Source of the DNA: Trichobilharzia szidati
Lineage: Eukaryota > Platyhelminthes > Trematoda > Strigeidida > Schistosomatidae
Assembly (NCBI GenBank): GCA_944472155.2
Contig: OX235271.1
Location: 28,590,977-28,654,976 of the forward strand
Reading direction: 5' to 3'
Length of the DNA: 64,000 nt
The position numbers and the translations under genes are program-made. The notes under the pieces were generated by a model, which saw nothing but the letters and a program-made list of their open reading frames with translations, did not search any database and was not told the origin of the DNA. This document shows positions 55,720 through 64,000 of the stretch, in pieces. How positions within the stretch are numbered: the first letter of the stretch is position 1; every line of letters begins with the position of its first letter.

Positions 55720-56400
55720 AGGACAAACTGTCTAATTCCGCCTCCTCTATGTGTATCTACCAGTTTGACCGCTCCTGTAGAGCTAGTTATATTAGGAGTA
55801 CAATTAGGCAGGCTCATTTCCGAACATCATCTCATGCATCGTTAATCAAAAGAGATAAATAAGATCTATTCGTAGATCTGTTTTAGTACACCAATGTAGA
55901 CAATGAGCATAAAGTTGTTACTAATAAGGTCGTGACCAGTAGGGTGCAGCAGATGGGGTGTGAGGACAAATACTCGCCGAAGACATTGGCTAGCGGTTGC
56001 GCTATGTCGTAAATTGGCAGAAGTTAGAATTCATGGGCCATTCGGTCGGGTCCCAGTGGCTTAATGGTATACGAGCTCGCCTTGTAACCAAAAGGTCCTG
56101 GGTTCGAACCGCGGTGGGTGCGTACTGATGAAAAGCCCCAAACCGGGACGAAACAGCCGTCCAGTACTACCAGGTTTTCCAATGGTTCTCTAACCAATGT
56201 TAGCTCATGATGAAATCCTGTAAAGCATTTAAAGTTATTTATGTCACTCCGACTAGTGTTAAAATTTTGCTTTACGAGTTCGTCTTCTGCACACAGTTGA
56301 AACCATCAGAATCCACGTAAAGAAGCCAAACTTGTATGTTCAGAAGGAATTCGTACAGCCACTTTCTTTATCTTGGCCATCATTATACTTCAGCAGAAGA
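55720..56400 (+). mobile_element. PLE-A endonuclease remnant split by a SINE-4
   Basis: 55727-55860 gives SMCIYQFDRSCRASYI.RST, a ruined GIY-YIG site. 56270-56385 gives RIHVKKPNLYVQKEFVQP, the PLE-A C-terminus. The SINE-4 at 55928-56235 lies between them. Confidence 0.6.
55928..56235 (+). mobile_element. SINE-4 nested in PLE-A
   Basis: Full leader, tRNA-like head (gtcccagtggcttaatgg; ccttgtaacca; B box gggttcgaacc) and hammerhead region 56123-56167: stem I TACTG/CAGTA, core ATGAAAA, stem II GCCCC/GGGAC, GAAA, ACAGCCGT, GTC. The core has A at C3 and A at G8. Confidence 0.75.
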
Positions 56401-57307
56401 AGAAGAAGACAAGAATTTTGGTGTCGTATCGCTACATAACTAAATTATGTACGCCTTACCTTCAACGCATTATTTGCACAAGTCTTCCGTGACGTGCTAC
56501 TTCCGGCCTTCCTTCATATTGTGTTTCTTTGTGTTCCTTTCAAGTCTTCTATGTTTCTCCGCTACTTTGAATCATTTGTTTTCTTTGACATCAAATCTAT
56601 CGCCTTGCTACTGAATATTTTTATGCCAATCTTATATACTACTGATAAATCTTATCAGTAGAACACGCCACAAAAACCAGACAATTTCCCTCTCCCCCAA
56701 AACCTTCTACAAGTTGTCACTGTCCAAATTATTTTATTTTTCTGACTACTTCATCTTTATTTGCTTATTACGTAACCAACTTGAACACTCATTTATTCCT
56801 TATTAACCCCTTATTTCTCCGAAATCATGCTTTATGCAATCAACTTGTTGTAGCCATTTCTACCCTATTATAATTGATTAAAGATGCCCATTCGTAATTT
56901 CAAAAGATTGATTACTGAACAGAGAATATTCCTAGTTAATTATAATCCTTCTTCTGATATGCTGATATCGACTAATAATTCTTAACAAACTTACCACTGC
57001 CACTAGACTGTTAGATTTTTTGTATTGTGGATTAGAGTAAAGCCCTAGGTGAGGAGGATCTAATTGAAAAGTAAATATTTCTTCACTCAATCCTGTTGTC
57101 TTCTCAAAAGTCTTAAAATATTTAAACATCATGACGATTATAATCTACTTTCATTAAATCTAGCATAACTGGTGAACATCTCAATCGTCTGTCAGTGGAA
57201 TTTCCACCAACGAAGAATTACCGTTTAAAATTCAATTTTAGATTTTCCCGTCGATTGATTGGACCGAAGTACCTGCAGATGCTTCGACGATGCCTAAGCA
57301 TGTAATT
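56401..57307. other. No gene recognised
   Basis: Intron 3 sequence with no recognised element. The minus frame 57132-56932 has no domain. Confidence 0.4.
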
Positions 57308-57602
57308 AGAAGTTAATTGGTGGATGGTGACTAGCAGTGGAATCCAGGATGTGCATTTCGTCCTATTTGGGACTCGTCATCTGGATGTATCTGCATTCCG
57401 CAGTGAGTGATGATGTTCCTAAGTGGTTTAGTGGATAATGCTTTGGCGTTTGAAACCATGGGCACTGGGTTCGAGCCTCGGTGGGAACACCATCACTGAC
57501 TCACTGGGGGAATGCAGGTACATCCAGATGACGAGTCCCACATTGGACGAAATGCACATCCTGGATTCCACTACTAGTCACCATCCACCAATTAACTTCT
57601 GA
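57308..57602 (+). mobile_element. Sm-alpha-like SINE foldback with two hammerhead motifs
   Basis: The arms 57308-57414 and about 57489-57602 are inverted copies. The loop 57415-57488 is a tRNA-like unit: GTTCC/GGAAC acceptor ends, A-box-like taagtggtttagtgg, B box gggttcgagcc. Each arm has a hammerhead region. On + (57522-57566): ATCCAG/CTGGAT stem I, core ATGACGA, stem II gtcc...ggac, GAAA, short stem III, ATC cleavage triplet. C3 of the core is A in both arms. Confidence 0.8.
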
Positions 57603-57640
57603 AGAATTACTGGTTTCCAATTTACTATGGTACATTGAAC

Positions 57641-57871
57641 GTCAGTGGTTCATTGGTAGAATGCTTGTCAACCACGCACGTGGTTGGAGATTCAATTCTC
57701 GGTTGATGCACTTTCAATCCTTACTTAGCCTGTGGCAAGCCTGGTAAGGAGGGTAGGTAGAGCGTGAGTCTAACACCCCCCCTGCAGAAGAGACAACACC
57801 ATAACAGCTGAAACTTCAGAGCTTAAGTCTGAAGACCTGTATTCTATTGCGTATGCGTAGGAATAGAAAAA
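57641..57871 (+). mobile_element. Diverged SINE-1-like element
   Basis: Same plan as SINE-1 (tRNA-like head with ggttcattggtagaatgc and agattcaattctcgg, body 'cttacttagcctgtgg', 3' end 'cctgtattctattgcg'), but substituted throughout; an old relative. Confidence 0.55.
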
Positions 57872-58089
57872 TAATCAGTGTTACTTTTTAAAATAGCCTT
57901 CCTGTGTCTTTGTGTGCTCCGAACTTAACTAGGTGGTTTATTTGAAGCGTTAAAGATGTTGGTTGTCTAGAGGGACAATGAAAACTGTTGAGTTAACCAA
58001 TGAATTTAATACTTATGCGGATATTTCCAAGTTGGTTTGCAGACATTTGATCGATTTCAAGTTGTACTACAAACACTGAAATCAGTTAG

Positions 58090-58385
58090 ACAAACATTGA
58101 AAACTAGGGGGTATTTGGACAGATGTTTTCTCCTAGTTTGAAACTCTTCAACAATATACACCTATGACCCCACGGGGAGTAGAAACCAGGTTATGTGGCG
58201 AGCCTGTTGACCATCCACCCACTGGGACGGAAGCGAGACAGCCCTTAAATTCTAAATTCTGCCAGTTTTCGATATGTAGCGCCACCGACAGTCAGTGTCA
58301 CCGGAGAGTATTTGGCCCCACACCAGAAGTGGTTAACCCCACTGCCTGGAACTCCAGGCAACTTCGTCTAGGTTAACTTTCAAGT
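58090..58385 (-). mobile_element. Diverged SINE-4 with hammerhead remnant
   Basis: On minus: tRNA-like segment, then 'tattg', core TTGAAGA, stem II remnant, 'gaaaa', 'catctgtc' at about 58155-58105. C3 is T. It ends about 110 bp before exon 4. Confidence 0.5.
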
Positions 58386-58493
58386 GTTGCTTTGCGTGGA
58401 TTTGATTGGTATGTACATCTTTCTTGAATAAATTTATGTATGAATCACAGATTAATTATTTCGTTTATTTTATTATAATATTTTTAATTTTAG

Positions 58494-58600
58494 TGATAAC
58501 TGCATCGAGTGATGGTTATGTGAGATTATTCGATGAAAAGACAGGTGAACTATTGAAAGTGTTTATGCATACAAACAAAGAAGGTTGTGTTGCTTTTGAG
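58494..58600 (+). CDS. WDR86: WDR86-like WD40 protein, exon 4
   Basis: 107 nt between acceptor ttttaattttag|tgataac and donor gcttttgag|gtaagt. With the phase-1 base of exon 3 it reads LITASSDGYVRLFDEKTGELLKVF (end of WD repeat 7) and MHTNKEGCVAFE, the beginning of repeat 8, leaving in phase 0. The propeller is incomplete, so at least one further exon must follow. I could not find it before 64000, so intron 4 is at least 5.4 kb. Confidence 0.85.
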
Positions 58601-58799
58601 GTAAGTTTCAATCTGTTTTATTTACTTAAATGTATATAAATTCAAGTTAATTCTCGTTACTTTTTACTTCCCGACTTATAGCTGTTACGCTGACACGTGG
58701 TAATGCGGTTTGTATATCTGCATTGATTGGCTGGAATAAAAGTTCCTGCAGATCCTGTCATACCAGTAGAACTATGATCTGAGTAGCTGAGATGAGTAG

Positions 58800-59590
58800 C
58801 TGTACACCACTCCGTCTCTGTCTGCCAGTTTTCGACATAGAACTTTGCACATATGTGCGGCAGTTCAAGTCGCCACACTCCATGTAGCACTCAAAGTAAG
58901 AGAAGAAAGTAGGAGAAATGCATAATATAGTCAGTAAACAGAGGTGTGAGACAAAGGAATAGTAATAACGAAGAACAAAACAGTTTCATTGGAAATCATG
59001 AGTTACAAGGAATGGATGTATCTGCACCAGCCATTGAGAACGACGATTTTGAGCCATGTCACCAATTGTTTCCAACCACTGATTTTTACTGTCCCGAGGA
59101 CCCCAACCAGTCAGGAAGTCTACACATTCCTATATGGCTTAGACTAACTGTTGTAGATTTCATTGACTGGTGCCATGTTTTGGCTTGACCGCCGCTCTCT
59201 CTTTTCCAGCCTGACCCTATATCAGCTAACATTGACCGTCGAGGAAGGCGATGACTAAGCATACGTAACACATGTCCTAACCATCTCAGTCGATGTAATT
59301 TCACAGTCTCGTCGACTGATTTCCCCTCCCTCCTTACCTAGCGCTCGACTGAAGCCTAACCTCAATATTGCTCACCTTATTATACCACTTCACATGAGAG
59401 ATACAACAAAGGCACCTTTGATCAAAGACAGCTAATCTTTTCATGTCTTCCACTCTCAATGGCCAGGTCTCGTTCACAGCCATAAAGGAGGACGGGGCGG
59501 ACTGTTGAGCAGTGCACACGCCCTTTGGTCAATAGTCGGATATCACGTCTACGCCAGAGACGGCTTAAACTGACATATACCAGTAGGATC
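58800..59590 (-). mobile_element. RTE-B LINE 3' copy
   Basis: Minus frames: SLSRLWRRRDIRLLTKGRVH (59625-59422), DMKRLAVFDQRCLCCISHV (59519-59334) and KLHRLRWLGHVLRMLSHRLP (59304-59086), then a tail to about 58826. 58833-59304 is almost identical to 53828-54299, while the rest is clearly more different. Confidence 0.75.
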
Positions 59591-59639
59591 TTTTGAATAG
59601 CGATTAAACTAAAAGCAATTACCAATAGATTGTTAATAG

Positions 59640-59990
59640 CTCATATTATGTTGATGATCTGAGGGCAGAATTGTACTGCTAGTGAATATTGATGTAACAG
59701 CAGTAAGGCGTTTCTCCCTGGCACGATCAGTAAGTCAGGCATGCTGTTTACTCGCTGTGAGGAGGTGGAGTTGAAAAAGATCCACCCGACAAAGTTATAC
59801 ATTTCGACTCACCTTATGATGGTGCGTAACTGGCGGTAAGATCTTCATACTGGCACGACTTCAAAAACCACTTCAAATGTGACGTATGTGATCAGCCTCA
59901 AGCAGTTATTCGCTGGGCTTTTCTCATGTCAGTGTGCACTAGTAATTCGGAAGTCACTGATTCAAATCTTGCCGTCTCTTAAATTATCGC
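59640..59990. repeat. Unnamed dispersed repeat, weak
   Basis: Shares 'aacagcagtaagg..tctcc' and 'cctcaagcagttat' with 62590-62765. Too eroded to classify. Confidence 0.3.
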
Positions 59991-60049
59991 TTTATCTTCA
60001 GGTATTACCGACTACATAGTACATACAAAATGATATTTTTTATACAGTT

Positions 60050-60283
60050 CTTGTGTATTATTATCATTCCCTTGGTTTCCTAGTGGAACATACGGCTTCA
60101 ACTGCACATCTCCACTTCAACTTGTTCTCTGCAGTCCTTTTCAGCTGGTTACGCACGATTGTTCACAAGCTTTCGTGTTGTCTGTGTCATCGTCGGACAC
60201 ATATTCAACTCGTTTTTTGCCACTCGAGTGTGTCGTCACTCAGTGTTCTCCTCAGAGTGTATCCGATCAGCATTTACTCAATA
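60050..60283 (-). mobile_element. RTE-A LINE 3' scrap
   Basis: The tail complement starts at about 60050 (tattattatcattcccttgg). The last coding block is degraded, and the copy ends where the CR1-type element begins. Confidence 0.6.
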
Positions 60284-61625
60284 TAATAGTAATAATAATA
60301 ATTTGCTTTATTCCAGAAACATTACTAGTGGTACAGTGTGGAATTTTCAGCACATATCTACAATATTTGCATCTAAATTTATCCAACGTTTAAAAGGAGT
60401 ATTTCAAAAAAAATATAAAGATACCAACAGCAAAATAACACGAAAAACACAAAAATAATTTTTTCAAAAATGCGAAAAAATACCAAGAGGTAAAAAGGAA
60501 AATAAACAGCATTTATTAATAACTCAGTATTGGGTAATAGAAGCTATGATATGATTATGCATGGTGACAGTAAAGCTATAGTCATACAAGAAGTTATGAA
60601 ATGATATTTAAGAATATTTATCACCAAGATCATCAGTTAATTTGGTTGAAACAACACTAAACAATAATAAAATAACATTTCAGGGTTTTTTATTGACAGC
60701 TTTAATGCGATGTTTGTGGTGTGGGTAATCCTGCATAATACAAAATTTTAAGGTGGTGACAATGGCGTTCACAACCAATGATTGCCAGTTAATATTGCCG
60801 AAAAGTAAAGAAAATAAGAAAAAACAACCACAAAACTAATAATTACATGATGGTTAATGACAGGACAATTTTGTAATACTCATAGTGCTAATATAGTCGG
60901 AACCAGTAGATACACAACATAAGGAATACAGTAAAGTACAAAAAGTAAGCCAATGTTAATAATTTAGGTAGATAAGTATGTTTAAGAAGGAGTTCACTAT
61001 AGAATGCAAAATAAGAGAGAAATAAAATTATGTTGTTAACAACAAAGCAAGTCATAGGTTTTGCGCTTAACATTGTCTCTGTCGTTTAGAACACGGGCCA
61101 AGTATGGTATTGTTGAGTTCCTGTACTTGGTTGTACGAGCAAAAATTATTTTATACTGATTTCTGGTTCTACCTGATGAGATACAAGGTGAGAGTTGGGA
61201 ATAGAGGGGGTGTCGGGGGTCGGAGAGTATGGTTTTAGACCATTTTTCGCATGTATTCAGATGCCTTTCATCTAATGTAGTGACGAGCTGACTGAGTTTT
61301 AGACCACTAGTCCTACTAACTACCTTCAACATCCTTCTCAGGATTTTATAGTCCTTTTTCAGTAGACCAGGAAAGACTAACGGGGAGCAGTAAAGTAGAA
61401 TAGGTAAGATACAAGAGGTGACAAATTGTGAAAGTAGAGGTTGGGTGATTCCAGATTGTCTAAGTTTCTTAATGTAGTAGGTTAGACAGAACACTTTCTT
61501 AGAAATCATTAGGATATGAGATGTCCAAGTAAGGTTGGAAGATAGAACTAGACCGAGGTATTTTGCATTAGACTTAGTTTGCTTGTTTATATGAGAAATG
61601 ATACTTTGCATAGTACAGTTCTCGT
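60284..61625 (-). mobile_element. CR1/jockey-type LINE 3' part
   Basis: The minus frame 61611-61036 (191 codons, open) encodes AKYLGLVLSSNLTWTSHIL, the thumb IKKLRQSGITQPLLSQFVTS, YCSPLVFPGLLKKDYKILR and STIPYLARVL. 5'-truncated after the YADD. The 3' UTR ends at 60284-60315 with the same 'ggaataaagc' and AATAAT end as 15851-17113. Confidence 0.8.
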
Positions 61626-61654
61626 ATACTAAATCGGTACAAACAAACTCTTGA

Positions 61655-62050
61655 AAATTAATCTGGTGCTCACTAGTGACTGGCTTCAGAATGAATTTGT
61701 CTACAGTTCTAGTGAGAAGTCGTTAGTAGTGGGATCCACCTGGCCGGGAGTCAGGACAAATACTCGTCGATGACATTATCTGGTGGTCACTCTAAAATCA
61801 CGAATTAGTAGAATTTAGAATTCATGTGCTGGTCACTGAGTGTTGTCCCAGTGGCTGAATGGTCTATGAGCATGCCTTGTAACCAGAAGTTCCTGGTCTC
61901 CGAACCCGGTGGGCGAGTGAGTAATGATGATGAATTCCAAACTAGGACGAAACAGCTGTCCAGGTCTACCTGCCGCTATTCAATGGTTCTCTAACTGACT
62001 TCAAACCGTGACTACACTTCAAACAAATCAATTTCCTACAAATAAACTTT
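61655..62050 (+). mobile_element. SINE-4 copy
   Basis: Leader (ctggtgctcactagtgactgg), tRNA-like head (gtcccagtggctgaatgg; ccttgtaacca), hammerhead region 61922-61965: core ATGATGA, stem II attcc/aggac, GAAA, ACAGCTGT, GTC. Only C3 departs from the core consensus, but stem II and stem I also carry mismatches. Confidence 0.7.
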
Positions 62051-62403
62051 TAAAATATTAACTGGGAGTATATTTTTAGCATACCCTAAGGTTTATACCT
62101 TGTTTGGAATATTCTGATGAAAATCAATGAGATCCTAATATTAAGCTTAAGCGTTGTCAATATGCAAGTTTAATAATAAAGCAAGTACAATTTTTGGTGT
62201 TAGTTGACTTACCATTCTCAAAAGCCCCATTTTATGCATGTAAGATAGTCAAAGAGATGCACAGAAACTTCACTTAATTCGAAATCCCAAAAATAAAGAA
62301 TGAATGACCATGAATTGCGATGAAGTTAAACGAAGTAGTTAAATAAAGCATCTTCTTTGAAGTTTATCTACCAGATGCAACCACATCGATGCCATTATTC
62401 TAA

Positions 62404-62766
62404 ATGAGACTTAACGCAGAACTCACTGTGTCTGACGATAACTGCTATCCTGACCTATTGGTCAGACATGCATATTGTGATGACCCAAAGAGCTACACTC
62501 GCTGGAGCGATCGTGTCATACCAGGCAATTCAGTTGGACAGTGGTCAGACAGAAAGCAGTGTCCACGGTCTGGGGACGAAACTGCACTACTGACGAAGAG
62601 GGGTGTAATAGCAGTAAGGTGTCTCCGTAAGACAACCGATAAGCCAATTATGCTGCCTCTGACGGAGGGAATTTTAGAAAATGTCAACCTTGTAGCGGTA
62701 ACATCTTCATACAGAGATAAATCCATACAGGCCATATGTGACGAACCTCAAGCAGTTATCTCCTAG
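62404..62766 (+). other. Open frame of unknown nature
   Basis: A 120-codon frame from ATG without a recognised domain. Part of it (GVIAVRCLR; DEPQAVIS) is repeated in eroded form at 59690-59920, so it is more likely part of a dispersed repeat than a gene. No splice-site or signal evidence. Confidence 0.3.
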
Positions 62767-63145
62767 AATCTGAGGTCACGCAACACTATTACTACTTTAG
62801 TTTCAGGTACTTCAAGAAGAAATCAACTTCCACAGTGTGGACAGTCGGGAAGTAATAACCTCCAACACACTTCCATACGCACACACAAGGCATTCCTGGT
62901 CACTTGTTGTGTTATCCAGTAGCCGATTGAGTTACATTAGGCAAATCAAGCATAACGACTATTAGTTCTTCAGCGGTACTTTTAGTTTCTCTAGCTAATA
63001 AGTTCCCAGAAATGATGTAGTGCACATCTTGATTTCGAAATGTTGTAATATCCTGCCAACAAATTTCATGTGATTGCCTGACTGTAACAGAAAGATTAAA
63101 CGCCTGATACTTGGTACACCTTGGTGACCAATTAATGTAAACCAT

Positions 63146-63530
63146 CACAGTATAAATAGGCCAAATAGCTCAGTGGTGACGACTCTGACTGCAGAAATGG
63201 GTAACATGAATTTGAATATTTCATGAGACACTAGTTCCCTTGAGATACAGAATATGCCTTGCTGATAAATGCTAGGAGGCGCAGAACATCGATATAAAGC
63301 CTCTTAACGATTAAGTACTGCTGACTGATTGATATGAGGAGTTGGATGCCACTCAAGTCAACCTAGTCAGATCGAAGTGGTCAAACCAACGGATGGTCAT
63401 TTCTCTGGTTTGGGACAGAGCTCATTAGCAGTGTACACCCACTCACCTCACCTCAGACAGCCGAATGATTTCAAATCACCCGAATTCTGCCTAGTAGTTC
63501 CTGTCGGTTGCCTCCAACCCTCTACCTCCC
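63146..63530 (+). mobile_element. Diverged SINE-3
   Basis: tRNA-Cys-like head 'aatagctcagtggtgacgactctgactgcag' region at 63169-63200, then 'tatgccttgctgataaatgc' and, after a possible insertion, 'cctgtcggttgcctccaaccc' at 63500-63522. Confidence 0.5.
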
Positions 63531-63564
63531 AATTATTGTTATTCTATCATTGATTGATTGATTG

Positions 63565-64000
63565 ATTGTCAAAACCACAATAGGAAAAGCAAAACAGACC
63601 TTCAATACTCTGAAATCAGTTTGGAAATCTTCTCTACTAACTCACCATAAACAACAAAATTCGGATTTTCAACACCACTGTTCAGTCAGTTAGTCACCCC
63701 TTCCAAATGCGTCAGAAACTTGGCACGCCACAAAAAGCATTTATAACAGGCTACTGAGGACTTTCATCAACGGCTGTCTTCGCTGGCTCCATATACTAAA
63801 GATCAAATGACTGCCCGGAAATAATTAGCAGCACGAAACCCTGGGAACGAACCAACTAAGAACCTACTGATCAACAAATATTCCGAAGAAAATGGAGATG
63901 GATGGATAGGGCACACGTTGACGAGACTGTCGAATGACATCACGAGCCAGGCCATCACTTGAGTGGAACCTGAATGGGAAACGCTGAGCAGAGCGTCCGA
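63565..64000 (+). mobile_element. RTE-A LINE 3' copy, cut by window end
   Basis: Begins in the thumb region (TTIGKAKQTFNTLKS) and continues with stops to the 'ggaaacgctgagcagagcgtccga' zone, the start of the GRPRVTWRRS block. The tail lies beyond the window. Confidence 0.7.

Noticed and set aside
1..64000. CRISPR array or bacterial operon
   Set aside because: No regularly spaced direct repeats; splice sites, SINEs and LINEs show a eukaryotic animal genome.

Overview
The window looks like a blood-fluke (Schistosoma or a close schistosomatid) chromosome. It is AT-rich, with small exons split by very long introns. Most of the sequence is transposable-element debris of kinds familiar from schistosomes: RTE-type LINEs with AATAAT tails, CR1/jockey-type LINEs, Penelope-like elements (PLEs) with GIY-YIG endonucleases, and tRNA-headed SINEs that carry hammerhead-ribozyme motifs. 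The species cannot be fixed from sequence reading alone.

Two host genes are supported. (1) A single-exon seven-transmembrane receptor-like gene lies on + at about 26.06-27.09 kb. (2) A WD40-repeat gene resembling WDR86 lies on +, with exons at 31004-31348, 42706-43176, 52079-52220 and 58494-58600. All four have consensus splice sites and compatible phases, and together they give about 355 codons; the 3' end is not in the window. Its three complete introns (about 11.4, 8.9 and 6.3 kb) are filled with nested elements.

Layout. 0-25 kb is a graveyard of PLE, RTE and CR1 copies, including several foldbacks and a 1.15-kb inverted segmental duplication (10.1-11.3 kb against 23.0-24.2 kb). 25-29 kb is the quietest stretch and holds the receptor gene. 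31-58.6 kb is the WD40 gene and its TE-packed introns. 58.6-64 kb is intron 4 or flank, again TE debris.

Element names are local labels. RTE-A has AATAAT tails. RTE-B has ACAG-type tails and 'RLWRRRD' and 'HRLPRRS' motifs. PLE-A has an 'YQFTCSCG..YIGR' endonuclease, PLE-B 'IYKIPC', PLE-C 'YEFECTCGHTYIGR', PLE-D 'CNKHYIGQSGR', and PLE-E is an N-terminal fragment. SINE-1 and SINE-2 share a tRNA-like head but have different bodies. SINE-3 has a tRNA-Cys-like head. SINE-4 has a tRNA-Thr-like head plus a hammerhead motif. An Sm-alpha-like SINE also carries a hammerhead motif.

The most interesting signals are: the hammerhead-bearing SINEs, in which one copy keeps a full consensus core while most have lost core position C3 (and often G8); a foldback whose loop is a tRNA-like Pol III head and whose arms carry two hammerhead motifs; two PLE insertions with a twin-priming-like inverted layout; SINEs that borrow the 3' end of RTE-A; and composite SINE insertions bounded by exact 13- and 16-bp target-site duplications. 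All identities were judged by eye. No search or alignment was run.
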